A stretch of DNA of 64,000 nt from assembly GCA_029783825.1 (NCBI GenBank), contig JAREIK010001718.1:2360898-2424897 (forward strand), written 5' to 3'. The notes beneath the pieces are model-generated. The model did no database searches. It saw nothing but the letters and a program-made list of their open reading frames with translations, and was not told where the DNA came from. The DNA is from Sapria himalayana (Eukaryota; Streptophyta; Magnoliopsida; Malpighiales; Rafflesiaceae). This document shows, in pieces, positions 36,811 through 48,508 of this stretch (the first letter of the stretch is position 1; each line of letters begins with the position of its first letter). The position numbers and the translations under genes are program-made.

Positions 36811-37829
36811 TTGCTTTTTTTTTTGAGGATAAGAGTCATGGTCATGGAAAGTGGCTACGTTAATGTTATACCCTTTGTTATATTATGTATCCAAAATTTG
36901 TGGTACTGGATGATTATCATAATTTTGGTTTGAGAAGTTTTGACTAAGTTACTTTTTATAGCTTAAAAGACATGCTCTTGAGAAAATGTCCAAACTTTGA
37001 CTTGAGAATATAAAGACTTGGTAATGATAAAGTTATGAGCTAGAAAGTGGTTGCAACTTTCAGGACTAGTGAGATACTTAGTTTATGCAATGTAAAATTA
37101 ATGTCAGCCATTTAATTATTTTAAGATAAATATTATTGTAATTCTATGATAATATTGGAGCCAAAAAATATATATTACATAGATGAAAGATTATGCTAAT
37201 GAGATGGTAGAGTCATGACGTATATAGATAGTATGACTAAATAAGTATAGGTTCAACCAAAAATAAATGTCAAAACTACTTGATGATCCTACACATCACC
37301 AAGTTGTTAAATACCTCCAAAGATATACAGTTTTCATGACTATTCATCAAAATTAATCAAAGCTCCAAAGTCATAAAAACAATCTAATTATGATCTATTT
37401 CTATATTTACATATTATCTAGTATCACCAAAAATATATAAGAATATTTAATATTATACAAACCAAACAAATATCAATCAGCTCTTTTAGTTATTTGTTTA
37501 GCTCTTTGAGTTTTGGGAAAGTTATTTGATAAGATGTCTTGATCAATGGAAGAAAATTTGGTATTAATTTAATCCAATGGTCCACCTCGTTTTGTGATGG
37601 CAACTTCTCCGACAACTTGATAAATATCACATATTGAAATGAGTCAAAAATTCCAATACTTTTATAAGAGTCTAAGTGATAAATTATTTTTAGGGTTTAT
37701 AGATAGTTTTTAAGGGTTTCTATATAGTTTTTTTTCTTTTTTTTATACAGGATGGGATCCCCAACCCAATTGGGCTGCTAAATTAATTAATTATTCTATC
37801 TCATCCTTTTTACTATTTTTATTGCATAC
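36811..37829. other. AT-rich stretch, no gene recognised
   Basis: It starts with faded repeat units (agtcatggtcatggaaagtg). The rest holds no frame or motif I can assign, but 37550-37829 could be the downstream part of the gypsy fragment on the minus strand. Confidence 0.4.
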
Positions 37830-39460
37830 AATATTTTTTATTTATTATTTGGCACTTAGTATTTTTAGAATAGTGCATTGAAAAATAGGAACTATGATAC
37901 ATAAAAAATAAACAAATGGAACCATAAGTGCATTCACCTGATCTAGAAAATTCAACCCAAATATTAAGTCATAGTTATCTAAGAGAATTACTTCAATTAG
38001 TTCTTCTTTTTCAATGTCTCAATTGAATATCTATTTTAAGTACATTGCTAGCTATTGTTATTTATTTAGAATTCACCATCTTAATCACCTTGTTTTCTTT
38101 GCTTATGTTGAGATTCAATCTCTTCCTGATACCTTCAAAGATAAAGAGAATAAACACAATAATATTATGGCTAATGATAGTGATATCTATGAGCATCAAC
38201 TCTCTATGTCTTATGCTTTTTCCTTTTGATTGAGCTCAATAAGAGCATACTTTGTTTAATAATATATTTCTTGATTTTCTATTTTTCAAGACAATATCAA
38301 CAAGTTTACCTTGATTGAGACAATATCAAATCTAATATGGTGTATCACAAAGAAAAGATGATAATGGCTATTTTTTGTATCCCTGGATAGTTTTCCCCTT
38401 GATATCAAATAGTTATCCATTGATTGTTTATCTTGATCAATTTGATTTTTTTTCTTTACTCTTGAAATAGTTGAGCTTGTTGGTCTTCTTTGTTTCTACC
38501 ATGGATTTGACTATTGAAATTGCATGATAGAGGACTTGGATGCTTCTCCTCTATAATTTTTGTTTTACCTAAGATTCGAGACCAGCCATAAAGTAAGAGC
38601 ACCACTTTCTCACCAACATTGAAAATTTGAAGTATTAATTCACAAAACTCATGTACATAGCCTCTAACTTTGTATGTTGAGCCAGTCTATATAACTTAGC
38701 CTTTGATTCATCTTTCAAAAACTCTAGATGAAATTATTGAAAGAATTACATTTGAACAATTCTCAAGACATCCCTATTTCTTCGTTGCCACCAAAGAAGT
38801 AGACATCAACTTGATACGTATAACTAGTGCTAGCCTTGGTTGTGTTGCTCATAATGCCTATCACTTAGAAATATTACTCCAATCTCAAAAATAGGTTATC
38901 TACTTTTTTCACTACATGCATGCTTTTCAACTCACTTGGCTTTGGGACACCTAACAATGATGCGAGCATTTAAACATTCATGCCACCCTATATGGTTCTC
39001 TTGCAAGTTGAAAGCTTTGTTTTCAAATTCTCTATTTCCTCTTGAATAATAATCACCATAGATTCCAAAATAGAGTTTTTTTTTAATCATCTCCAAGAAA
39101 ATATTGAGGGCACTTGGCATCCCTTCTTAGAGTTCATTCTTCATTGATATCATCTCCTCAATGTTCTCCTCAGTTTCCTCAAATTTAACACATAGTTCAC
39201 TAGTAATTAACATTGCATTAGTGATTCGAACTCTCATGGAGGTCATTACATTCTCTGAGTTTCATTCCTTCCTTGACTCTTAGCAACAGTAACATCTTCC
39301 ACAAGGTTCACAATCTCTGAAATAGATATCAAAGAAAGAAAGTTAACCACATCTGGTATTGCTTGTCATGGGTTAAAAGATTTCCTTAGGCTATGAAATT
39401 CTTTTCTGCAATTTTCTAAGTCAACCTACTATTTCCTCTCACAAGATTTTTACCCACAAG
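37830..39460 (-). pseudogene. Gag-protease fragment of a second Ty3/gypsy lineage
   Basis: Minus strand, in order: a coiled-coil start FEETEENIEEMISMKNEL (about 39200-39130); KTKLSTCK (39010); KSMHVVKKVDNLFLRLE (about 38920-38880), equivalent to KxARELDNFLWxxE; NVGEKVVL (about 38620), for the end of the gag core; YLISRGKLSRDTKN (about 38410-38365), a zinc knuckle (CxxCxGxHxxRDC) whose Cys residues are lost; and LLDNYDLIFGLNFLDQVNAL (about 37990-37930), for the protease end LDDxDVVLGxxFLxxxxA. This combination is typical of the Galadriel/Reina type of plant chromovirus. Reverse transcriptase and integrase are not found, so only a 5' part survives. Confidence 0.68.
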
Positions 39461-39844
39461 ATCACATACACAAGCTTAGCAAGAGAGAGAAATTCTTAGA
39501 CAGAAAATAAATTATAAATAAAGCTTTGAAGTTTGAGTGAATAGAATAATGGAGAGGGATCTTTTATGTAGTTAGAACTTATCTTCACTAAGGCTGAAGA
39601 TTACACCACATGCAACAATCTTATTACAAAAAAATCTTTAGAATATTTTAGAATTGAAAAACTCCTTCAAGCCAATTTTCTAGAATTTCACTAAAAAATA
39701 TTTGAACCATCTAAAATATTACAGATGCTTCAAGATTTTCTATAAGTCCCAATAGAACCACCCTACATTTTGGCATTTTCTAGAAATCCATGGGGCTATG
39801 ACCATTACATGAGGTAATGAAACATGAGCAGGTAAAAATGCATA
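39461..39844. other. Upstream flank of the gypsy fragment
   Basis: No gene. It may be leader or LTR of the minus-strand gypsy fragment, but no partner LTR exists in the window for comparison. Confidence 0.35.
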
Positions 39845-40390
39845 TTTGAGTGCACATTCAGAAATATAAATGAAATTTTGTGTGTATGTTTGCACACTTG
39901 GAAATGTGTATATTATTAGGTCTATTTGTATATTTCTAAGGAGAAGTGTGTGTATGTGTACGAAATTGTGTGTATGCATAATTTTGTTATCATTGTGTGT
40001 ACAATTGTCTAAATATTTACATCATTATCAAATTGTATGTGTATATTTCAAGTAAATTGAAAATATAATATTTGTGTATACACATATATGTTAAAAATAT
40101 GTGGCATTTGTGTTTATATATATTTATATATTTTCAGGTGTTAAATATGTGAAGTATGTGTGTATATATGTGTATATTTTGTTAAAGGTATAAATGTATT
40201 GATTGTAGTATTTGTGTACTTGCATTGATATTTGATAAATTTTTTAAAAAAATTGAATGCACGCGTGCATGTGTGTGTGTGTGTGCATGTGTATGTTTTT
40301 TGAGTAAGATCAACAAAATGGTGTGTGTCAATATGTATGCATTTCAATTAAGTTAAATATGTGATATAAAAGTGTATATGTGTACAATTT
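39845..40390 (+). repeat. Cryptic TG-rich repeat field
   Basis: Many imperfect units of tgtgtatg/tgtgtgtatg separated by 20-40 bases of AT-rich sequence, with purer (TG)n near 40268-40292. It produces open frames on both strands (39870-40055 +, 39740-39979 -, 40141-40347 -) with no real coding content. Confidence 0.7.
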
Positions 40391-41311
40391 TAGCAACTGA
40401 AATCATGTGAATATGATTCATGAATATATAATTAAATAGGCATCACACATCTTGTAAATATACAAGTTCTAATGAATGAACATGGAAGGAGGAGTAGAAA
40501 AGACGCCCACTAGATTCTATTTTAGTTTTCCATCCTCAACCTTTCGGCATCATGTAAGTAATTAATTTTGGCATCTAGCATCACCAGCAATAGCAAATGA
40601 GTAAATATCCTTTTTTTAGTTTTAAATTTTTGAAACAATTTTTAAATTGATCAATAGTCATGTGGAGCAGTCTAATATTAAATGATAATGAATGTCATAC
40701 ATGTTATACAATGTGATTCATTGTTGTTAAGGGAATAATTGAGAAGAACAAAACTTATTTTTTGAGTGTGATCATGTGTATGGTTGTTTGTAATGATTTT
40801 GTGATTGGTAATTTGGAATTTATATATCTATAAGAGCTAGGTTTTGTGCATGGCTAGACGCGCATGGCTAGTTGTATGTAATTAAGTTGTTTGTAATGAA
40901 TTTTTGAGTAATATCATTAGTATATTTCATTAGTATTGTGTCATCGCAATTGACACCACTAGATTTCAAAGTAAGATAATCAAAGCTTTTCATAAGATGC
41001 TTGGTGTTGAAAAGGATGGCATGCTACACTAAAATTGGCTAAGTATGAGCCACCTTCAACTCAAAGCATCTTTGGGCTTCTATACTTGAAAAAAAAATAA
41101 AAAAGAAAATGAGATAAGTACTATGAAACAATATGCTTTGTTAAAAAGGTTTAATGGGGGCAATCACTAAAGCATTTGCAGGCATCACTACTCACGTTGA
41201 AAATACAAATATAGCATTATTATATCCAATTGATTGAAAAAGTTAGCTTGGATTTGAATTTCTTTTTGGACATAAGATTTGGGCATGGCCAAACGCCCCA
41301 CTATGAAAGAT
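40391..41311. other. AT-rich stretch, no gene recognised
   Basis: No motif assigned. The sequence gggggcaatcactaaagc at 41156 resembles tggggccatctctaaagc at 42217, just outside the right end of the Mutator-like element. Confidence 0.4.
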
Positions 41312-42203
41312 AAGAGAATTATGTTTTGGGGCGATTCTCCAGAAATTTTTAAAAATTAGAAATTAAATTTTTTTAATATTTAAAAAAAAGTCACAAAACT
41401 ATAAATAAATTAAAATTAGAATTATTATGGAACTCAAAATTTGTAAGTCCTAAAATACCCTCGCCAATCTTCCTGGCCCATCACCCTCGCCCCTGCCCCC
41501 TCGCCCCTCACCATTGCCCCTCGCCCTTGCCTTCAACTCTCGCCCCTCACCCCTCGCCCCTCTTTCCTCACCCCTCTTCCCCCACCCCTTTCCCCTTGCC
41601 CCTCTCCTTCCACCCCTCTCTCCCCACCCCTCTCCACGAGCTCCATCGTGGAGCTCGACTTGGCGCTCTGTCGAGCTTGATGGAGCTCCTTCTTGGAGCT
41701 CATGGAGTTTCGTCGAGCTCCACGATGAAGCTCATGGAGAGGGGTGGGAGGGAGTGGGGTGAAAGGAGAGGGGTGGGAGGAGAGGGGTGGGAGAAGAGGA
41801 GCAGGGGAAGAGGGGTGGAAGGAGAGGGGCGAGGGGAGTGGGGTGGGAAGCGAGGGGTGAGGGCAGATGGCCGAGGGCTAGGGCAGATGGCACAGGGCGA
41901 GGGCGAGGGTCGATTGGTGAGGGGCAAGGGGCGAGGGAAAGGGGCGATGGGTGAGGGGCGAGGGGCGAGGGTCGAGGATCAAGGGCGAGGGGTGATGGTG
42001 ATAGGCGAGGGGCGATGGTCAAAGGACGCTAGGGGCGCGGGCGAGAGGCTGGGGAGATTGGCGAGGGTATTTTAGGATTTATGAATTCGAGTACCCATAT
42101 TTTTTAATTTATTTATCATTTTTTGACTTTTTTTTAGATATTAAAATTTTATTTTCTAATTTTTAAAAATTTCTAGAGAAGCACCCCAAAACATAATTCC
42201 CCC
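41312..42203. mobile_element. Mutator-like non-autonomous element with long TIRs
   Basis: 892 bp. The ends are inverted repeats of about 150 bp: left from aagagaattatgttttgggg, right (reverse) from gggggaattatgttttgggg, both continuing through a run near tttttaaaaattagaaa and ending taccctcgccaatc. Flanks atgaaagat (41303-41311) and atgaaatat (42204-42212) form a 9-bp target duplication with one mismatch. Long TIRs and 9-bp duplications are the Mutator-like signature. The core is C-rich then G-rich (cgcccctcacc and gaggggcgagg units) around a short GAGCTC block (41637-41730), as in copy 1 at 15794. No transposase is encoded. The open frames of 75-182 codons here come from the low-complexity core. 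Confidence 0.75.
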
Positions 42204-42212
42204 ATGAAATAT

Positions 42213-42657
42213 CTAGTGGGGCCATCTCTAAAGCAAATATGAATCACCTATAAAATCCACTAATTATAGATCCCTAGTGGTCTATTCTTGACTATTTGGA
42301 ATGGTATCATCAGCTATACAAGTGTATATTGACTTGTATTCTTTCTTTGCTAAAAATGATACTTCGTTGGATTATATGTGTAGTAATTTTGCTTTAATGT
42401 GTTAAAAAAATAATTAGTAATTAGTGATATTAAGCTTCATAATTTATATGAGTGCGAGTTATATTTTAGTATTTAGGAACAATAAATAATTATTATAAAG
42501 GATATTAAAATTGTAGAATTAATGAGTAAGGGTGTGACATTTATATAATTAGTTAAAAGAAAATGAATAATGTTAAATGAAAAAAAAAACATTAAATATA
42601 ATATTCTATTATTTTTAATGATTGAGATTAAAATAATTTATAAAAAATAATTTTTTT
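42213..42657. other. AT-rich stretch, no gene recognised
   Basis: Between the Mutator-like element and the Copia-D left LTR. No assignable motif. Confidence 0.5.
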
Positions 42658-42891
42658 TGTAACATTAATTAGGGTAGGTGAAACATCACATTATTTACAT
42701 TGGAAATCCATTTGAGATTTCCAACTTTTTCTTTTATAAAAGGAGATTTTCCCTCCTTTTAATGTATCTCAATCTTAATTCTTTTTTATATTATATTTCT
42801 TTTATTATATTATTTATTTTATCATCTTTAAGGGTTGAATTTGCTATTTTTAAATTACTGATGTGAGTTCTATTTTTATAACTTTCGTTCA
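42658..42891 (+). repeat. 5' LTR of Copia-D
   Basis: 234 bp, tgtaacattaattagggtag to cgttca. It aligns with the LTR at 50626 and with the solo LTR at 7136 (reverse). Shared blocks are ggtgaaacatcac, attggaaatccattt and a TATA box. Confidence 0.8.
42735..42743 (+). promoter_or_regulatory. TATA box of Copia-D 5' LTR
   Basis: tataaaagg, conserved in all three LTRs of this family. Confidence 0.65.
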
Positions 42892-43038
42892 GAGTCATGG
42901 TTTAATTAATAAATTTTATGGTTAATGAATATATAAGAAAGTTCTTTCTAAAGGGCATTAAAAGTCTCAATGTATTTGGTTATTATGAGGATATTGCACC
43001 CCTCCACTTACTTGGGAAGTTTTTTGGTATATTAATAC

Positions 43039-43258
43039 TAGAAGTGTCAAACATATCGTGATGGCCCGCCACGACCTAATTTTTGGTGACCCACTTGGGC
43101 CATCGTGTCGTGTCTGACATGACACTACTCAAAAAGAGTAAGCTTGGTATGGCATGATTGGCTCGAGTTTATTGGATTCGAGCTTGTTCATGTTAGGCCT
43201 TTGGGATTTCGTGCCGGGTATTGCCGCTACTCGCCATTTTGACCCATTCAGAATTAAG
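43039..43258. mobile_element. Outer hAT end fragment
   Basis: Starts with a TIR. Its subterminal ggtgacccactt and tctgacatgacac resemble the right end of the complex read inward (ggtgacccattca and gggcatgacatgac). It stops at the second TIR (43259), preceded by attaag, which resembles the attaatac before 43039. Confidence 0.55.
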
Positions 43259-44530
43259 TAGAGGTGTCAGTCTGGCCTAGTTTTAGGTGGCCTAACTAGA
43301 CCACCATGGCATGCCTGGCCCAACACAGTTTCATCAAGTCAGGCCCAGCACAGCCTATCAGCCTGGCAAGTGATGAAATTATGCTGGGTCAAGCTCGTAT
43401 GGGCTGGTTTTTAATTTTTAATATATTTTAATTTTTTTATTTAGAATATTTAAAATATTATAATATTTAATTTTTAAAAAATTATTTATAATTATTTAAT
43501 TATATTTATATACTTTAAAAGTTTAAGTTTTTATTATTGATTCTAGTAATTAGTTAATGGTAATTGTTAATTATAAATAATTAATTAATTTTTAAATTTT
43601 TATTTTATTACATAAAATAAAACATTAAATTTATTTATTATAATAAATAACTAAAATTTTAAAACTAAATGTGTATTAGTGTAAGTGTATGAATTAATAA
43701 AACAGTAAAACTTAAATATGAATATGAATTAAAAACCAATGCAAAATGAAAATTCACAAAAAATAAATATTCAAGTTTTAAGCATCAATCCACAAAGGCA
43801 CAAACTCAAAGTAATATCACAAAAAAAATAAACAAACAAAATTACAATATAAATGAGTAAATCAAAATCTAATATCAGACATCGGTGTCTTAATCCGTCA
43901 ATCGTCAATGTCATCAATTCTCAAATCTTTTTGAATATCAATATCACATAGATCATCATCAACAATCAATTATTCCACTTTTATTGTAGTCTCAACACGA
44001 TCCTGGATTCCCAAGCTTGAATCATCTCAATCCTTCATGAATGCTAAAGCCTCAATAATATATGGTCGTAATCTCGATCTCATATCTGAAATATCATTTA
44101 CTGTAATAGAAAAAGTAGACTTCGATACTACACTTGATACCGGAGGAGTTAGTAGATCCTATGTCATCTTAGATAGCATGTGAATGATTGACTCGTATAA
44201 TTTCCACCACTATAATATATAAAGATTCTTAGTATCAAAATATAATAGGATTGAATAATTAGTATCTAAGTACCGAGACAGCTTACTCCTAATCGATGGT
44301 CCACCTCATTGTCTTTCTCGCTAATTGAATGGAAAAGTCATCATCTCTGAATATGGTATCCATGTCCATACTCAGAGCCTCACTAGTACTACCTATTATA
44401 CCTATATCATAGTATGTAAAGATCTTAGTCAACTTCTCGTGAATGAACCCTTCAGGTGGGTCTTCCTAGTTCATGCACGAGAAAATGTATGTCAAAATAT
44501 TCTTTACCCCTTCCACCTTAAACCTAGGAT

Positions 44531-45092
44531 TAGAGGTGTCAAATGGGCCGGGCCGGCCCGGCCCGGCACGAGGCACGGCACGGTTCGGCCGTGCCTGGGC
44601 CGGTTCGGCCGTGCCTGGGCCGGCCCGGCACGATAAAAAACGTGCCCGGGCTCGTGCCGGGCCCGGCCGAACAAACCACGTGCCGGGCCGTGCCCGGCAC
44701 GAGCCGTGCCGTGCCTGGCACGAGCCTAGCCGTGCCTGGCACGAGCCTAGCCGTGCCTGGCCCGGCACGGCTCGTGCCTTGGCACGGCACGCCGGCCCGC
44801 GTGCCTGAGTCGCGACTCACGGTCACGACTCACTGAGTCGTGACTCGTGACCCAACCGGGCCCCGCCCCCGGTAAAAAGACCGCGGGTCGGGTCCAAACA
44901 GACCTGACCCGCCCCGCCCCGCCTGCCCTGCCTTGCCGTGCGCCCGTGCCCCGAGCGGGCCGGCACGGCACGGCACGGCCTTGCCGTGCCCGAATTTAAA
45001 AAACCGTGCCGTGCCCGGCACGGCACGGCAGCACGGCTGGGCACGTGAAAAACGGGCCGTGCCGTGCTGGGCCGGCCCGTTTGACACCTCTA
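44531..45092. mobile_element. Non-autonomous hAT 1, intact
   Basis: 562 bp. TIRs start tagaggtgtcaaatgggccg on the left and tagaggtgtcaaacgggccg (read inward) on the right. The 8-bp target duplication cctaggat is exact (44523-44530 and 45093-45100). The inside is very GC-rich, made of cggcacgg/cgtgcc words, with no transposase. It is inserted in the MDPRF codons of the surrounding transposase. The open frames across it on both strands (73-111 codons) come from the GC-rich repeats. Confidence 0.95.
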
Positions 45093-46160
45093 CCTAGGAT
45101 CCATGCAGGCAACCAAAAAATAAAGAAATAGAATGGTGGACTATTACTTTAAGTACTTGGTTTCCATCTCTAGAACTATATTACCAAGTATTGGGTCATC
45201 TCGATACTTTCTACACATGCTGCTAATGTTGCATATGCACCTGGGTACAATGCAAGTTGTGAGAGTATAAACTGATGAATACATGTTAGTCGTGTCATAA
45301 AAAATTTTCAGAAATTTCATAAATAAAATTTATGTAGGCCAGTCAGTATCATCAATAATAAGTTCGTCACACTTACTATTAATGTAGTCAAATATCACGT
45401 GTGTATATCCAACACATTACTCCAATATCAGGTATGTATAATTCCAACTTTGTCTCACATTTGATTGGAATTTATTCATCTTAAGATTTGCAGACAAACA
45501 TAGACTATCAAACTCTTATTGTCTATAAGCCGTGCAAATATATTTTAGTGAGTTACGTATATTTTCTAAAGTAGGGCACACACTTTCATCCCTGCTTGTA
45601 CTATTAGGTTAATGACGTAGCATATGCATCTAACCTAGAAAGTTTCTCATAATGGGTCATCTTTAATATTACTAACAAATATGTTATTCCCTACTTCTTT
45701 ATTAAATACATTATTAAATGTGATACTAAATATTTTATTTTAAATTTTATATTCTATAAATATTTTTATCATACACTCAAAAATAGTCAGGCTATCATGA
45801 GGATGAAGAATCTCAAAGAATTCTAATTTATTAATTATTATTTATTTTTCTAACTTATAATATTTTAGTATGTCACTCCTAGATGTGGACCTAGAAATCT
45901 TATGATATGAAGGTTGAAAATATGTCTGCATGATACTGACTACCTTTTGATCCTCCGAAAACCTAATCTAAAGACCCATCATGGTGATTAGTTTGGTCAT
46001 GTCTTCCTTCTCAATCTCATAGCAGTATATAAAGGAGATAAACTTTGAAACTAAACTGGATCCAGCCTCAAAAAAATTACTACTGAGTTGAGTTTGCCTA
46101 GGATCTAATACACTATATTTTTTGGTACATAGTTTGGCATGCCTTTTAAGGTGCCCAATC

Positions 46161-46758
46161 TAGAGGTGTCAAATGGGTCGGGCCAGCCCAGACTGACACG
46201 ATGCATGGCACGATTCAACCGTGCTTGGCATGGCACAACATGCTACAGTGTTGTGCCCAGGCCAATGTCGGGCACACCTACTACATGAGTCATGCTGAAT
46301 TTTTCAGCTCACGTGCCGTGCCAGGCATGGCACGGCATGCCTGGCACGTCGGCACGGCATGCCTGGCACGTCGGCACGGCATGCCTGGCACGTCGGCACA
46401 GGCATGCCTGGCACGTCGGCACGGCACACGTGACCACACACCAAGCGTGGTTAGAACGAACTGACGCCCGATGGGCGAGGCTCGCCGAGCACCGAAAGGG
46501 CGAAGACGTGCGGTAGTATGGTGGCGTGCAACCGAAACCTTAATTTTTTTTAATTAAGGTTTTGGCCCGACTTGAACCTGGCCGAACCCAGCGAATTTCG
46601 TGTCGCATGCACGTGCCAAGCTTTATCTCTATAAAACCATGTCAGGCCAGGCACGGTATAGTATAATAACTCTATCGTGCCTTGCCTGGCACGGTAGCCC
46701 GGTTGGGCATCCTAAAATCATGTCAGGTCGGTCTGGCACGGACCTTTTGACACCTTTA
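46161..46758. mobile_element. Non-autonomous hAT 2, intact ends
   Basis: 598 bp. The left TIR is tagaggtgtcaaatgggtcg and the right TIR, read inward, is taaaggtgtcaaaag. The exact 8-bp target duplication is gcccaatc (46153-46160 and 46759-46766). Inside is a 23-bp-like repeat of gcatgcctggcacgtcggca (about 46335-46420). It is inserted in the BED-finger codons of the surrounding transposase. More diverged from hAT 1 than two recent sisters would be. Confidence 0.93.
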
Positions 46759-46800
46759 GCCCAATCCCACACGAACTCGTACATTTTAATATTTTTTTTA

Positions 46801-47885
46801 ATATTTATACTGTGCTGATTCTTCTTCGGTACCCTTAATATTTTTTTATTATATTAAAGTGAGTCTAAATTATTAAAGTTCTTCTAGTTTTTTATTTTTT
46901 AGATGTTTGGGTCAAGGCGACCACAGAAACCAAAGTTTCGTCAATATCGGATATTTCCTTAGAATTTTTGTTATCTAAATTATAATTAATTTCATTTTGT
47001 TAATAAAATCACTATTTATCTTTTTTTTAGACTAGAGAGAGACTAGACTAGAGAGAAGAAGTATGAGATTTTAGATTTTAATTTTAAAACTTTAAAACAT
47101 TAAAACTAATAAATAAAAAAATACCCACAAATCATAATGTGTAAACTTTAATTTTTTTATGTTCGTTCCATACATGCACCACAATCCGCACCAAAACCAT
47201 GTTCCAAAAGGCAAAATACTAAAAACCTAAAACCGATATTCAATAACTCAAGAGAGAAAAAATTAGAGAGAGATATATATATGTGTATGTGTGTTTTTTT
47301 TTTGAAAACATAAATATTAGATATCTATAATATTAGGAAATTTTATAGATAAAGAAAAGTTAATTTTAAAAAATAATAAATTTTTTTTTTATTTTTTTAA
47401 ATTTTTTTATAAATAAAAAACAAGCAGAATCTTTTGGGACATCAGATTCTGCCCTATAGCCATTGGAGGCAAAATCCAACATCTTAGATTTATATTTTGT
47501 TTTATTTTTATTTTTTTTATCATTGGTCGGTCGACCTTCGAACCGACCCGAACAGTCTATTCCAGAAGCTTTGGCTTCTGGAATGGAGCGATGGAGTGGA
47601 GGGCTCAGACTTGGGTATGGGGGGGCAGAAAAAGACCACGGGTCGAGTTTGGGCCCAATGAAAATATCAAATCTATTAGGGCTCGGGTTTGGATTAGGTG
47701 CATGGGGCTAGGTCTGGGCATATCTCGGCTTGTGTCGAGATACCATGCCCACGTGCCAATGTGTTGGGTCGTGCCTGGCCCGACACTTGGCTCGGTTAGC
47801 CTAGGCATGGCACGGAAAGAGCCGTGCCATGAGCAGGCCCGGCATATGCACGGGCACAAGTCATTCCCGTGTCATGCCGGCCCTT
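46801..47885. other. 5' side of the minus-strand hAT copy
   Basis: An AT-rich part (46801-47510), then a GC-rich part (47511-47885) with tgcctggcccgacac and cggcacgg-type words typical of this family's subterminal sequence. The expected TIR near 47885 is not recognisable. Open frames at 47463-47893 show no transposase motif. Confidence 0.5.
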
Positions 47886-48503
47886 ATGATTGATAAGATT
47901 GGGAATCCATGATCATGCTGGAACAAGAGTAGAGGAGTTGTTGATAGATGATGACTCAAACTTTGAAGATGTTGAGCTCATAGCTAGTAATATCATCAGA
48001 TACTTATGTGATGATGATCATTTACATACTAATAGTGATGTGCATTGAAATTGAGCTTGCTTAATTAGTTGATTATGATTAATAATTGTTATGTTGTGAT
48101 ATTGTGTTATTTTATTTTTGGTTAGATTAGATGATGGATTTTTTTTTTGTTATTTTTCATTATTATAATTTATGTTAAAAATTTTTTTTATGATTTATGT
48201 AAAATAATATTGTAACTCATAATGGATAACTTAAAATTATAAATTTTCAAATTAAATATTTAAAATTATAAACTAGTGATAGATCGACTAGGTTGGTAGC
48301 CTCCAGATGCTACCTGGCAAGACCCTACATGGCCCAGCACGACTAGGCATGACTCAACCTGATTTTGTCCAGACTCGGACTAGTCGGGCATTATTAGACC
48401 GACAATAAGCAAGTCATGTCATGCCCAGCATGATATGGTCACCTGAATGGGTCACCATAAGAAAGGGTCATATATGCACGGCACGACCCGTTTGACACCT
48501 CTA
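47886..48503 (+). pseudogene. Second hAT copy: transposase C-terminus and 3' end
   Basis: On the plus strand 47,897-48,050 reads DW then, after a shift, VEELLIDDDSNFEDVELIAS, which aligns at DNA level (ttgggaatcca...gttgatgatga) with the C-terminal end of the minus-strand transposase at about 43950-44030. An AT-rich 3' part and a TIR ending at 48503 follow. The complex therefore carries two 3' ends in opposite orientation. Confidence 0.6.
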
Positions 48504-48508
48504 TGTAG

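Larger units (their letters stand above)
43860..46800 (-). pseudogene. hAT (Ac/Dart-type) transposase, broken
   Basis: Cut-and-paste transposase with its domains in order on the minus strand. The BED zinc finger reads SSCGIGHLKRHAKLC, split across 46790-46767 and 46160-46120 by a small hAT. Then come EKEDMTKLITMMG (about 46010), RCICYVINLIVQAGMKVC (about 45640-45590, for RCxAHxLNLIVQ) and MDPRFKVEG (split at 45110-45093 and 44530-44510 by another small hAT). The C-terminal dimerisation domain, about 44190-43990, reads DLLTPPVSSVVSKSTFS then MRSRLRPYIIEALAFMKD followed by a stop where the family has Trp. Stops and frameshifts are frequent. Removing the two inserts restores the motif order exactly. 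Confidence 0.85.
43039..48503. mobile_element. Nested hAT (Dart-like) complex
   Basis: Block of hAT sequence inside Copia-D. The left end tagaagtgtcaaac (43039) and the right end, read inward from 48503 as tagaggtgtcaaacgggtcg, are hAT TIRs resembling rice nDart (tagaggtggccaaacgggc). A second left TIR, tagaggtgtcag, starts at 43259. Inside lie a minus-strand transposase (43860-46800), two small intact hATs (44531-45092 and 46161-46758) and an opposite-facing C-terminal fragment (47886-48060). The outer flanks attaatac and tgtagatg do not match, so the outer insertion is not a simple one. Confidence 0.75.

Noticed and set aside
41514..42075. Open frames of 75-182 codons on both strands
   Set aside because: They lie in the C-rich/G-rich core of the Mutator-like element and overlap in several frames with biased composition.
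44325..45087. Several overlapping Arg/Gly/Pro/Ala-rich frames on both strands
   Set aside because: Stop-poor because of the GC-rich repeats of the small hAT. No frame is favoured and no motif is seen.
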